Source: Neorhizobium galegae bv. officinalis (GTDB taxonomy: Bacteria > Pseudomonadota > Alphaproteobacteria > Rhizobiales > Rhizobiaceae). Taken from it: a stretch of DNA of 64,000 nucleotides. The notes beneath the pieces were generated by a model. It saw nothing but the letters and a program-made list of their open reading frames with translations, was not told the DNA's origin and searched no databases. The stretch spans positions 186,001-250,000 of the forward strand of contig CCRI01000006.1 in NCBI GenBank assembly GCA_000985875.1, given 5' to 3'. Positions 51,138-62,028 of this stretch are shown in pieces; position 1 is the stretch's first letter, and each line of letters begins with the position of its first letter. The translations under genes and the position numbers were made by a program.

Positions 51138-52307
51138 ATGTGGCTCGGCAATTTCACCCTCGTTCTGCCGAACGAGGTGGTGAATTCAGGTTCTGTGCGG
51201 GTCGAAGATGGCGTGATCGCCGAGATTCGCCCCGAACCGGTCGCCGGCGCCGTGATCGACGGCGGCGGGCGGCTGCTGATGCCGGGTTTCGTCGATCTGC
51301 ATGGCGACATGATCGAGCGCGAGATCGCGCCGCGGCCGAACGCCCAGATGCCGATCGACTTCGGCATCCACGAACTGGACAAGAAGCTCGCCGCTGCCGG
51401 CGTCACCACGGCCTATGCGGCCGTTTCCTTCGCCACCGAGAGCGTCTACGGCCATGTCCGCTCTCTGGAGACGACCTCGGCCGTGATCGAGGGCATCAAC
51501 CGCCTGCGCGACAACCTGCTGATCGACCACCGCGTCCACGCGCGCTACGAGATCACCAATATCGGCGCCGCCCCGACGCTCGAACGGCTGCTCAGGGCCG
51601 ACGAGATCGACATGGTGTCGCTCACCGACCACACGCCGGGCCAGGGCCAGTACAACAACATTGCCGCCTATGTCGCCAGCATCTCCGAACGCCGGGCGAT
51701 TTCCGAGGAAATGGCCGCCGAGATCGTCCAGAAGCGCATCGCCATGCGCAACAATCCGCAGATCGAGGTGAAACTGAAGGAGATCGTTTCCCTCGCCCTC
51801 AAGCATCGCCTGTCGCTCGCTTCCCACGACGACGACAGCATCGAGAAGGTGGCCGAGATGTACGACCTCGGCGTCACGATCAGCGAGTTCCCGGTAACCT
51901 TGCCGGCCGCCGAGGAGGCACGCCGACGTGGGCTCTGGACGTTGATGGGCGCGCCGAACGCGCTGCGTGGCAAATCCATGTCCGGCAATCTGAGCGCGCT
52001 CGACGCCGCCAAGGCCGGCCTGCTGACGGTGATTGCAGCCGACTACCATCCGGCGGCTTTCGTGCCGGGTGTCTTCAAGCTGGCTGACGTCTCCGAAGGC
52101 GGCCTTCCGGCTGCCGTCGCCATGGCGACCGGCAATGCCGCCCGTTCCGCGGGCCTGACGGATCGCGGCGAGATCGCCATCGGCCAGCGTGCCGACCTGG
52201 TCGTGGTGGAAAAGGGCGACGTCCACCGCATCCGCGCCACCTTCCGCGCCGGCCGCTTCGTCTATAGCGACGGCACGCTGCACCCGCTCCGGGCGCTGGC
52301 GGCGTAA
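51138..52307 (+). CDS. phnM: Ribose-methylphosphonate triphosphate diphosphatase PhnM
   Basis: A 389-residue amidohydrolase of the C-P lyase pathway that cleaves pyrophosphate from alpha-D-ribose 1-methylphosphonate 5-triphosphate. Metal ligands appear in LMPGFVDLHGDMIERE and SLTDHTPGQGQY, then LSLASHDDDSI and TVIAADYHPAAF. AGGAG lies 6 bases before the ATG. No other phn gene is in the window, so it is detached from the C-P lyase operon. A PHO-box-like repeat upstream supports phosphate-starvation control. Confidence 0.93.
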   Translation: MWLGNFTLVLPNEVVNSGSVRVEDGVIAEIRPEPVAGAVIDGGGRLLMPGFVDLHGDMIEREIAPRPNAQMPIDFGIHELDKKLAAAGVTTAYAAVSFATESVYGHVRSLETTSAVIEGINRLRDNLLIDHRVHARYEITNIGAAPTLERLLRADEIDMVSLTDHTPGQGQYNNIAAYVASISERRAISEEMAAEIVQKRIAMRNNPQIEVKLKEIVSLALKHRLSLASHDDDSIEKVAEMYDLGVTISEFPVTLPAAEEARRRGLWTLMGAPNALRGKSMSGNLSALDAAKAGLLTVIAADYHPAAFVPGVFKLADVSEGGLPAAVAMATGNAARSAGLTDRGEIAIGQRADLVVVEKGDVHRIRATFRAGRFVYSDGTLHPLRALAA

Positions 52308-52317
52308 GGCTCGGAGG

Positions 52318-52836
52318 TTATTCCTCCCAGGACTTCTGGTTCTTCGGCAACCTGCCTGTCGGGTCGATGACGTGGACTCGATGCGGCAGATCGACTCCCC
52401 AGTCCCACAGCACGAGATTGCTGACCGAGGTCACGGCCCGGTGGGCGAAGGAGGGGACGACGATGCCGGCATAAGTGCCGGAAAGGTTGTCATAAATTGC
52501 CCAGGAGTCCGGTCTCCTGCTTTCTGAGAGTGCAGAGGCCCAGGCGGACGCCATGACATCGAACGATATGCCAAGCGCATTTTGCGAAGTCTCGTCCGTG
52601 AGGTCGGCGACGTCGTCGCAATCGATGTCGTATGAGCAGATGGTCAGCGGGTGGATCCTGTGCCCAAACCCTTGGCTTGCTTCGGTGATCGCCCCCTCGA
52701 TCGAAGTAGAGAGGTAGAGTGCCGGTGCGCCCTTGGGATTGAAACGGGCACCGCGAATGGCCGCACCTTCGCCGGATATCGGGCTGATCGCCCAGCGAGG
52801 ATCATGGGCGCGATAGCAGACGCCCTGGAACCTCAA
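52318..52836 (-). CDS. RES-domain toxin
   Basis: A 172-residue RES toxin. This family attacks NAD+ (glycohydrolase or phosphorylase activity in characterised members). Conserved parts are visible: VCYRAHDPRWAIS near the start, GARFNPKGAPALYLST with the Arg, GAITEAS with the Glu, and VVPSFAHRA with the Ser. The start is inferred at the TTG at 52836, which overlaps the antitoxin stop (TTGA). An ATG-initiated frame from 52986 would run through the antitoxin gene and has no matching conservation. The antitoxin precedes it, as in Xre-RES pairs. Confidence 0.87.
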   Translation of the reverse strand: MRFQGVCYRAHDPRWAISPISGEGAAIRGARFNPKGAPALYLSTSIEGAITEASQGFGHRIHPLTICSYDIDCDDVADLTDETSQNALGISFDVMASAWASALSESRRPDSWAIYDNLSGTYAGIVVPSFAHRAVTSVSNLVLWDWGVDLPHRVHVIDPTGRLPKNQKSWEE

Positions 52837-53195
52837 GCAAAGCCGCCGGTTGCCAAGTGATCGAGGTAGTCGCGCAAGGCTGCCGCCTTGCCGCTCTTGA
52901 CGATGCTCTCTGCTGTCCGGCCACCGAAGGCCGGAATTGGCTCGGCGCGATACCAGGCGAGGGCTTGCCGTTCGCTTCCTGCCCATTCGCTGACGCGGTG
53001 AATAATCTCCGCCATTTCACCGATCCGTGTGGTCGCTGCGGGAGACTGCGCACGCTCCTTGCGCTGGAGCGTGTTGACGGAAAGCCCGGCCGTCTCGGCC
53101 AGTTCGCGTTTCGAGATCCCGAGGCGGATGGAGACAGCTTCGGCTTCCATCGAAGGCATCCCTAGATCGCGAATCCTCTGAGTTGTGCTGGCCAT
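52833..53195 (-). CDS. Xre/MbcA/ParS-type antitoxin
   Basis: A 120-residue antitoxin. The N-terminal half is a helix-turn-helix (IRLGISKRELAETAGLSVN, then TLQRKERAQ). The C-terminal half is the DUF2384 toxin-binding domain (WYRAEPIPAFGGRTAESIV, AALRDYLDHL). AGGAGACCGGC gives a good ribosome-binding site before the ATG at 53195. It should neutralise the RES protein encoded immediately downstream and repress the operon from the inverted repeat at 53215-53235. Confidence 0.9.
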   Translation of the reverse strand: MASTTQRIRDLGMPSMEAEAVSIRLGISKRELAETAGLSVNTLQRKERAQSPAATTRIGEMAEIIHRVSEWAGSERQALAWYRAEPIPAFGGRTAESIVKSGKAAALRDYLDHLATGGFA

Positions 53196-53214
53196 GCCGG
53201 TCTCCTGTACGAAG

Positions 53215-53235
53215 ATTACGTACAGAATGTAGGAC
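53215..53235. promoter_or_regulatory. Inverted-repeat operator of the Xre-RES operon
   Basis: CTGTACG (53215-53221) and CGTACAG (53229-53235) are perfect 7-base inverted arms separated by AAGATTA. It lies 20-40 bases upstream of the antitoxin ATG, overlapping the probable promoter. Likely bound by the antitoxin. Confidence 0.75.
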
Positions 53236-53264
53236 GTGGGGCGGCGCTTGTCGAGTCCGGGCGC

Positions 53265-53948
53265 TTATCTGCCCGCCGAGAAGATCCGCTGATCCGCGAT
53301 ATCGGTCGCAGTGCCGGGTGAGGTAACCGCCAGGCCATCCTCCATACGCACCTTGCCTTCCGCCAGCAGCTTCAGCGCTAGCGGGTAGAGCTTGTGCTCA
53401 ACGGTCAGCACGCGGCCGGCCAGGGTCTCCGGGGTGTCGTCGGCAAGCACCGGGACGGCGCCTTGGGCGACGATCGGGCCTTCATCCATGCCCTCGGTGA
53501 CGAAATGCACGGTGCAGCCGGCGATCTTTACGCCGGCCTGGATGGCGCGTTCGTGGGTGTGAAGGCCGGGGAAGAGCGGCAGCAGGGCAGGGTGGATGTT
53601 GAGGATGCTGCCTTCGTAGCGGCTGATGAATTCGGCGGAGAAGAGCCGCATGTAGCCGGCGAGGCAGAGGATGTCCGGCTGGACCTCGTCGAGGGCCGCG
53701 AGGATCGCCGCCTCGTGTTCGGCCTTGCCGGCAAAACCCTTGCGTTCGAAGACGAAGGTTTTGATCCCGCGCGCCTGCGCCTTCTCTATACCGCCCGCCG
53801 AGGGCTTGTCGGAGAAGACCGCGACGATTTCCGCCGGGAAATCCGGCGCGGTGCAGGCATCGGCAAGCGCCAGCATGTTGGAGCCGCCACCGGAAATGAA
53901 TACGGCGACGCGCTTTCTGCGCGCCGTTTCTGCCGCCGGTGCGCTCAT
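53265..53948 (-). CDS. purN: Phosphoribosylglycinamide formyltransferase PurN
   Basis: Adds a formyl group from 10-formyl-THF to GAR in purine synthesis. The 227 residues include the N-terminal [15 protein letters not shown], the catalytic [20 protein letters not shown] and [18 protein letters not shown]. The ATG overlaps the purM stop by four bases. C-terminal extension past ~200 residues is modest. Confidence 0.96.
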   Translation of the reverse strand: MSAPAAETARRKRVAVFISGGGSNMLALADACTAPDFPAEIVAVFSDKPSAGGIEKAQARGIKTFVFERKGFAGKAEHEAAILAALDEVQPDILCLAGYMRLFSAEFISRYEGSILNIHPALLPLFPGLHTHERAIQAGVKIAGCTVHFVTEGMDEGPIVAQGAVPVLADDTPETLAGRVLTVEHKLYPLALKLLAEGKVRMEDGLAVTSPGTATDIADQRIFSAGR

Positions 53949-55018
53949 AGTCCGAGCGTGCCCTGGTAGATCACGCCGGGGCCGCCTTCGGCGCGTTCGA
54001 CCATGCGGCCGAGCGGCACGACGATCTCGCCCTCATTGGTCAGAGTGTTGGTGACGGCCTGGGCGTTTTCCGGCGCGACCACAACGATCATGCCGATGCC
54101 GCAATTGAAGGTGCGCAGCATTTCCTTCGGCTCGACGCCGCCGGTCTTGGCCAGCCACGAGAAGACGGGCGGCACGGGGATGGAGTCGAGATCGACTTCG
54201 GCCGCCAGGTGCTTCGGCAGCACGCGCGGAATGTTTTCCGGAAAACCGCCGCCGGTAATGTGGGCGAGCGCCTTGAGTGCGCCGGTCTCGCGGATCGCCT
54301 TCAGGAGCGGCTTCACGTAGATGCGGGTGGGCGTCAGAAGAGCCTCACCCAGAGTCATGCCCTCACGGAAGGGAGCGGGTGCGTCCCATGCGAGGCCCGA
54401 AAGCGTCACGATCTTGCGGACCAGCGAGAAACCGTTCGAATGAACGCCGGAGGAGGTGAGGCCGAGGATGACGTCACCGGAAGCGATATCGCCGACCGGC
54501 AGCAGCTGGCCGCGCTCGGCGGCACCGACCGCAAAGCCCGCCAGATCGTAGTCGCCGTCGGAATACATGCCGGGCATTTCGGCGGTCTCTCCGCCGATCA
54601 GCGCGCAGCCCGCCTCGCGGCAGCCGGCGGCAATGCCGGAGACGATCGCCGCGCCCTGGTCCGGGTCGAGCTTGCCGGTGGCGAAATAGTCGAGGAAGAG
54701 CAGCGGCTCGGCGCCCTGGACCACCAGATCGTTGACGCACATGGCGACGAGGTCGATGCCGACGGTGTCGTGGAAATTGGCGTCGATGGCGATCTTGAGC
54801 TTGGTGCCGACGCCGTCATTGGCGGCAACCAGGATCGGATCGGTGAAACCCGCGGCCTTCAGATCGAAGAGTCCGCCGAAGCCGCCGATCTCGCCGTCGG
54901 CGCCGGGGCGGCGGGTCGAGCGTACGGCCGGTTTGATCTTCTCGACCATGAGGTTGCCCGCGTCGATATCGACGCCGGCATCGCTATAGGTGAGACCGTT
55001 CTTGCCCGCCTCGCTCAT
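53945..55018 (-). CDS. purM: Phosphoribosylformylglycinamidine cyclo-ligase PurM
   Basis: Closes the imidazole ring of AIR using ATP. The 357 residues show the N-terminal [49 protein letters not shown] and [16 protein letters not shown], all PurM signatures. It forms a two-gene operon with purN and is divergent from the perM-type gene across a 179-base gap. Confidence 0.97.
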   Translation of the reverse strand: MSEAGKNGLTYSDAGVDIDAGNLMVEKIKPAVRSTRRPGADGEIGGFGGLFDLKAAGFTDPILVAANDGVGTKLKIAIDANFHDTVGIDLVAMCVNDLVVQGAEPLLFLDYFATGKLDPDQGAAIVSGIAAGCREAGCALIGGETAEMPGMYSDGDYDLAGFAVGAAERGQLLPVGDIASGDVILGLTSSGVHSNGFSLVRKIVTLSGLAWDAPAPFREGMTLGEALLTPTRIYVKPLLKAIRETGALKALAHITGGGFPENIPRVLPKHLAAEVDLDSIPVPPVFSWLAKTGGVEPKEMLRTFNCGIGMIVVVAPENAQAVTNTLTNEGEIVVPLGRMVERAEGGPGVIYQGTLGL

Positions 55019-55132
55019 CGTTCATCTCCAATGATCGTTGTAGCGGCCCGCAATTGCACGACATCGCGCCGGATGCAAGCGTTCGACGCGGTTTTGAAGG
55101 CTTTTCACAGGTCTTGCTGCACCGCTTCCAAA

Positions 55133-55152
55133 CCCTTGACCTGGGTCAAGGG
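55133..55152. promoter_or_regulatory. Palindrome upstream of the PerM-type gene
   Basis: CCCTTGACCTGGGTCAAGGG has two perfect 9-base inverted arms around TG. The internal TTGACC could be a -35 box with TATCCC (55159-55164) as -10 after a 17-base spacer, so a bound protein would cover the promoter of the gene starting at 55198. It is also 115 bases from the purM start. Confidence 0.55.
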
Positions 55153-55197
55153 CTTCCCTATCCCTTTTCCCGCCCGGGCAATTCAGAGGAAGCGGCG

Positions 55198-56394
55198 ATG
55201 GCATATCATATCAGCGGCGCGAGCCTGAAGCGCTACATCTTCTTCTGGGTCGGCGTTCTCATCGTCTTCGTGGTGTTTCTCTGGTTCTTCCGTTCGATCC
55301 TGCTGCCTTTCGTGGCCGGGATGGCGCTCGCCTATTTCCTCGATCCGGTGGCCGACTGGCTGGAAAGACGTGGCTTGAGCCGGCTGATGGCGACGGTGGT
55401 GATCCTCGTCTGTTTCGTGCTCGTCTTCGCGCTGTCGCTGATGCTGGTGATCCCGATCATCATCAACCAGTTCACCGAGTTCGCGGCCGCCCTGCCGGGC
55501 TATATCTCCCAGCTGCAGCAGATCATATCCAGCCCGGAAAGCTCTTTCCTGCCCCATTGGATCAGCGCCCAGATCGAGACGGTCAAGCAGAACTTTTCCG
55601 AAGTGCTGAGCCAGGGTGCCGGTTTCGTAGGCTCGCTGCTCGCCCAGATCTGGAATTCCGGCAAGGCGATCATCGACGTCGTGTCGCTGTTGATCGTCAC
55701 GCCCGTCGTCGCTTTCTATATCCTGCTCGACTGGGACCGCATGGTTGCCAAGGTGGATAGCTGGGTGCCGCGCGACCAGGTGGCGACGGTCCGCGAGATC
55801 GCTCGGGAAATGGATGAATCCGTCGCCGGCTTCATCCGCGGCCAGGGCTCGCTCTGCCTTATCCTCGGCATCTTCTACGCGGTCGGCCTGTCGGTCGTCG
55901 GGCTCAATTTCGGGCTTCTGATCGGCTTCATCGCCGGCATGATCAGCTTCATTCCCTATATCGGTTCGCTGATCGGCCTGGTGCTCTCGGTCGGCGTGGC
56001 GCTGGTGCAGTTCTGGCCGGATTATCCGTGGATCCTGGCCGTCGCCGGCGTCTTCTTCGTCGGCCAGTTCATCGAGGGCAATATCCTGCAGCCGAAGCTG
56101 GTCGGCGAAAGTGTCGGCCTGCATCCGGTCTGGTTGATGTTCGCCCTGTTTGCCTTCGGCGCCATGTTCGGTTTCGTCGGCCTGCTGATCGCAGTTCCGG
56201 CCGCCGCCGTGGTCGGCGTGCTTGTCCGCTTCGCGCTGTCGCGGTATCTTGACAGCGACATCTATTTCGGGCGAGCGGCTTCGCTTCCCTGGGAAGAGGC
56301 CGAGCGGCCGCACGTGCTGGAACACGGCGAAAGCGCTGGGCAGATAACCGCCCCGAATGAACCTCACGCGAATGACTCTCAGAAGAGCATTTGA
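55198..56394 (+). CDS. AI-2E/PerM family membrane protein
   Basis: A 398-residue polytopic protein with about eight membrane segments: YIFFWVGVLIVFVVFLWFF near the N-terminus, and FGAMFGFVGLLIAVPAAAVV near the C-terminus. The family signature region includes GNILQPKLVGESVGLHPVWLMF cut short as GNILQPKLVGES. The family exports small molecules in some species (TqsA) or ions; the function here is unknown. GAGGAAGCGGCG gives the ribosome-binding site for the ATG at 55198. It lies 7 bases upstream of hdaA, as usual in rhizobia. Confidence 0.92.
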   Translation: MAYHISGASLKRYIFFWVGVLIVFVVFLWFFRSILLPFVAGMALAYFLDPVADWLERRGLSRLMATVVILVCFVLVFALSLMLVIPIIINQFTEFAAALPGYISQLQQIISSPESSFLPHWISAQIETVKQNFSEVLSQGAGFVGSLLAQIWNSGKAIIDVVSLLIVTPVVAFYILLDWDRMVAKVDSWVPRDQVATVREIAREMDESVAGFIRGQGSLCLILGIFYAVGLSVVGLNFGLLIGFIAGMISFIPYIGSLIGLVLSVGVALVQFWPDYPWILAVAGVFFVGQFIEGNILQPKLVGESVGLHPVWLMFALFAFGAMFGFVGLLIAVPAAAVVGVLVRFALSRYLDSDIYFGRAASLPWEEAERPHVLEHGESAGQITAPNEPHANDSQKSI

Positions 56395-56401
56395 AAGACC
56401 C

Positions 56402-57121
56402 ATGACCGAGACGAGCGAGCGCGAGCGGCGCAGGCAAGAGCAGTTGCCGCTGCAATTCACCCATGATGCGGCGAGAACCCGGGATGACCTCCTGGTGTCC
56501 GAACGCCTGGCCGCGGCCGTGGCGATCGTCGACGAATGGCCGGCCTGGCCGTCGCCGGTCGTCGTGCTGGCCGGCCCGGTGGGGTCCGGAAAATCGCATC
56601 TGGCACATATCTGGCGGGAAAAGGCGAGGGCGGCCGAGATCCATCCGATCGCCGGTTCGAATGCCGCGGCGGTTGCCGCTGCAGGTCCGGTCCTGTTCGA
56701 GGATGCCGAACGCCGCGGTTTCGACGAGACCGAACTCTTCCACGTCATCAACAGCGTGCGGGAAAACGGCCACAGCCTCTTGATGACCTCGCGCCTCTGG
56801 CCGGTTTCCTGGGGCGTCACCCTGCCGGACCTCAAATCCCGGCTGAAGGCGGCGACCGTCGTGGAAATAGGCGAGCCCGACGAGGACCTGCTGGCCCAGG
56901 TGATCGTCAAGCTGTTCGCCGACCGCCAGCTCTATATCGACGACAAGCTCGTGGGCTACATCGTCAATCGCATGGAACGGTCGCTCGGGGCGGCGCAGAC
57001 GATCGTCGAGCGGCTGGACCGCCTGGCGCTGGCGCGCGGCACGCGAATAACGCGTCCGCTGGCCGCCGAGGTGCTGAACGATTTTGGGAATTCCGGAACC
57101 GGGGCCCAAGACGGCGATTGA
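56402..57121 (+). CDS. hdaA: DnaA-related regulator HdaA
   Basis: A 239-residue AAA+ protein related to DnaA and Hda. In alphaproteobacteria HdaA, with the clamp, promotes ATP hydrolysis by DnaA to prevent re-initiation. Features: a possible clamp-binding motif near the N-terminus (EQLPLQFTH), Walker A AGPVGSGKSHLAHIW, VLFEDAERRGFDE at Walker B, and LPDLKSRLKAATVVEI. The DNA-binding domain of DnaA is absent. The ATG at 56402, 7 bases after the previous stop, is preferred over 56357, which would overlap the upstream gene. Confidence 0.92.
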   Translation: MTETSERERRRQEQLPLQFTHDAARTRDDLLVSERLAAAVAIVDEWPAWPSPVVVLAGPVGSGKSHLAHIWREKARAAEIHPIAGSNAAAVAAAGPVLFEDAERRGFDETELFHVINSVRENGHSLLMTSRLWPVSWGVTLPDLKSRLKAATVVEIGEPDEDLLAQVIVKLFADRQLYIDDKLVGYIVNRMERSLGAAQTIVERLDRLALARGTRITRPLAAEVLNDFGNSGTGAQDGD

Positions 57122-57230
57122 CTGTGACAAGATGGTTGCCGAGTTTATGGTGTTGCGTAACGATTTGCCCGACTGGGACGAATGTCGCGCAACGGATGAG
57201 ATGAGGGTGGCAAGTGGATACGTTCGCCAT

Positions 57231-57347
57231 CCTCATTCCTGTGCTTGTCGCAGGAATCCAGCAACCGCGCGTCTGCGCGGTGATAAGGCTCTTCTCAGCC
57301 CAAGGACTTGGGCTGGCTGGATCCCTGTGACAAGCACAGGGATGAGG
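57231..57347. repeat. Three-hairpin dispersed palindromic element, copy 2
   Basis: Outer arms 57231-57261 (CCTCATTCCTGTGCTTGTCG...) and 57317-57347 are 31-base imperfect inverted repeats. Inner stems are ACCGCGC-GTCT-GCGCGGT and AGCCCAA-GGAC-TTGGGCT. The architecture matches the element at 41338-41477, but both inner stems have different bases that still pair. It lies in the 281-base gap between hdaA and ppk. No coding capacity. Confidence 0.87.
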
Positions 57348-57402
57348 ACGGAGAATTTAGCCTGCCATCGGGAAAGGATGGTGCGGCGGTGGAGGTGAAG
57401 AC

Positions 57403-59595
<2,193 letters not shown>

Positions 59596-59600
59596 GCAAT

Positions 59601-61121
59601 ATGGTACGATCAGAAGCCCAGGGGCGCCTTCCGGGGATCGCTCCTGTCTCCGTCATCGACATCGGCTCGAACTCCGTCCGCGTCGTTATCTACGAAGGCC
59701 TATCCCGTGCGCCGACCGTCCTCTTCAACGAGAAGGTGCTGTGCGGCCTCGGCAAGGGATTGGGCTCGAACGGCCGCATGGACGACGAGGGCGTCGCGCG
59801 CGCCCTGTTGTCGCTGAAGCGTTTTCGCGCGCTATCCACCCAGGCTCGCGCCACCGAAGTCTATGTGCTGGCGACCGCTGCTGCCCGCGAAGCATCCAAC
59901 GGGCCGGATTTCATCCACCAGGCGGAAGAGATCCTCGGCCAGCAGGTGCAGCTTCTGTCCGGTGAGGAGGAGGCGCGGTATTCGGCACTCGGCGTCATCA
60001 GCGGCTTCCATGATCCCGACGGCATTGCCGGCGACCTTGGCGGCGGCTCGCTGGAACTGATCGACATCAAGGGCAAGGAGTTCGGCAAGGGCATCACCCT
60101 GCCGCTCGGCGGGCTGCGGCTGTCGGAATCCTCCGGCAATTCGCTTTCCAAGGCGCGCACCTTCGCCCGCAAGCAGGTGAATACGGCGCGGTTCCTGGAA
60201 AACGGCGCGGGCCGCACCTTCTATGCCGTCGGCGGCACCTGGCGAAACATCGCCAAGCTGCACATGGAAATGAGCAAGTATCCGCTGCACATGATGCAGG
60301 GCTACGAGCTGTCTCTCGAGGACATGCAGAAATTCCTCGAAGAGGTGATTGCCGCCAAGGACAGCAAGGACCCCGCCTGGCAGGCCGTCTCCAAGAGCCG
60401 CCGTTCGCTGCTGCCCTTCGGCGCCATCGCCATGCAGGAAGTCCTGGCGGTGATGAAGCCCGCCAGGGTGAGCTTTTCGGCGCAGGGCGTTCGCGAGGGC
60501 TATCTCTATTCGCTGCTTTCCGACGAGGAGAAGGCGGGCGATCCGCTGCTGGTCGCAGCCGACCAGCTCGCCATCCTGCGCGCCCGATCGCCCGAACACG
60601 CCCGCGAGCTCGCCGACTGGACCGGCCGCATGGTGCCGGCCTTCGGGATCGTCGAGACGGAAGAGGAAAGCCGCTATCGCCAGGCCGCCTGCCTGCTGGC
60701 CGATATCAGCTGGCGCGCCCATCCGGACTATCGCGGCCTGCAGGCATTGAACCTGATCGCCCACTCCTCCTTTGTCGGCATTACTCATGCCGGCCGCGCC
60801 TATCTGGCGCTCGCCAACTACTACCGTTTCGAAGGCCTGCACGACGACGGCGCGACCGGGCCGCTCGCGACGATCGCCACGCCACGCCTGCTCGACCTTG
60901 CAAAACTGCTCGGCGGCCTGCTCCGGGTCGTCTATCTCTTCTCGGCCTCGATGCCGGGCCTCGTCGACCACCTGAGCTTCCGCCCGTCCTCCGAGCCGGA
61001 TCTCGACCTCGAATTCGTTGTGCCCTCCGCCTACCGCGACTTTGCCGGCGAACGGCTGGACGGGCGTTTGCAGCAGCTGGCGAGGCTGACGGGCAAACGG
61101 CTGGCTTTCCGGTTCGAGTAG
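59601..61121 (+). CDS. ppx: Exopolyphosphatase (Ppx/GppA family)
   Basis: Removes terminal phosphates from polyphosphate. The 506 residues start with the actin-like phosphate motif VIDIGSNSVRVVIYEG, then LATAAAREASNG and GIAGDLGGGSLELIDIKG. The C-terminal helical (HD-like) extension is normal for the rhizobial type. ATG 5 bases after ppk. Family members may also hydrolyse pppGpp. Confidence 0.96.
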   Translation: MVRSEAQGRLPGIAPVSVIDIGSNSVRVVIYEGLSRAPTVLFNEKVLCGLGKGLGSNGRMDDEGVARALLSLKRFRALSTQARATEVYVLATAAAREASNGPDFIHQAEEILGQQVQLLSGEEEARYSALGVISGFHDPDGIAGDLGGGSLELIDIKGKEFGKGITLPLGGLRLSESSGNSLSKARTFARKQVNTARFLENGAGRTFYAVGGTWRNIAKLHMEMSKYPLHMMQGYELSLEDMQKFLEEVIAAKDSKDPAWQAVSKSRRSLLPFGAIAMQEVLAVMKPARVSFSAQGVREGYLYSLLSDEEKAGDPLLVAADQLAILRARSPEHARELADWTGRMVPAFGIVETEEESRYRQAACLLADISWRAHPDYRGLQALNLIAHSSFVGITHAGRAYLALANYYRFEGLHDDGATGPLATIATPRLLDLAKLLGGLLRVVYLFSASMPGLVDHLSFRPSSEPDLDLEFVVPSAYRDFAGERLDGRLQQLARLTGKRLAFRFE

Positions 61122-61258
61122 GGCGGGCTCGCGGGAGAGGGCAGGAGAGCGGCTGCCTCGCGGCAGGGCATCAGAAATTGTCAGGTTGCGTCCAGCAGTA
61201 TTTTCTCGTGTATGCTCGCGAAGTGACATTATTCGTTTAATCGGCTGAGCAAGATTCG

Positions 61259-61966
61259 ATGTCTCTGAATGCGCGCCCTCGTGAGATCGGCTTTGTCCTG
61301 TTTACCGGACTGACGCAGCTCGATTTGACTGGGCCTTGGGAAGTTCTGACGCGGCTGCCCAATACCCGTTGCCATTTGCTGGCTGACGGTCACGCTCCCG
61401 TTCGAAGTGCGAGCGGACTGAGTATTGTTCCAAGCATGCTACTTGAAGCATGCGGTCAGCTCGACATCGTGGTTGTTCCGGGCGGGCCCGGCCATCTGGA
61501 TGCGATGCAGGATGAACGCCTTCTCTCGTTTCTACGGCGCCAGGAGCCTGGTTGCCAATTCCTGATGGCGGCCTGCACGGGTACGCTGGTGCTTGCTGCC
61601 GCCGGCCTGCTTCAGGGCTACGAGTGTACCACTCACTGGACGGCGCTGCATAGGCTCTCAGCTTTCGGAACAATTCCCGTAAACCGGCGGGTCGTATTTG
61701 ACCGGACGCGAGCCACCAGTGGCGGCGTGACGGCAGGTATCGATCTTGGTTTGGTCATGGCCGCCAAACTGGCAGGTGAAGAGGTAGCGCGGAAAATCCA
61801 GTTGATGATGGAATATGCGCCGGAACCTCCATTCGCCGGATCGCCCATGACCGCCGACCCTGCGACAGTGAAGGCGTTGGAAGCACCTTCGGATATCGCA
61901 GATCAGATAAGAGCCATCGATGCCGACGCGATATCCCGACTTAGGGGAGAATCTCGGCCCGCATAG
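61259..61966 (+). CDS. DJ-1/PfpI family protein, isonitrile hydratase-like
   Basis: A 235-residue class-I glutamine-amidotransferase-like protein. The nucleophile is the cysteine in LMAACTGTLVLAAAGL. The N-terminus IGFVLFTGLTQLDLTGPWE and the later SGGVTAGIDLGL match the branch containing isonitrile hydratase and related unknowns. There is no fused AraC domain, unlike many relatives. The 137-base gap before it should carry a promoter. Function is not established. Confidence 0.85.
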   Translation: MSLNARPREIGFVLFTGLTQLDLTGPWEVLTRLPNTRCHLLADGHAPVRSASGLSIVPSMLLEACGQLDIVVVPGGPGHLDAMQDERLLSFLRRQEPGCQFLMAACTGTLVLAAAGLLQGYECTTHWTALHRLSAFGTIPVNRRVVFDRTRATSGGVTAGIDLGLVMAAKLAGEEVARKIQLMMEYAPEPPFAGSPMTADPATVKALEAPSDIADQIRAIDADAISRLRGESRPA

Positions 61967-62028
61967 CGGTTGCGGACCTGAGCGCCCGGCTTCCACCGGA
62001 CGCTCTTTGCTTCTGAGATGCTTCCCGC

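Noticed and set aside
52837..52986. N-terminal 50 residues extending the RES toxin
   Set aside because: They lie inside the antitoxin gene in another frame and match nothing in RES proteins; the TTGA overlap start is more economical.
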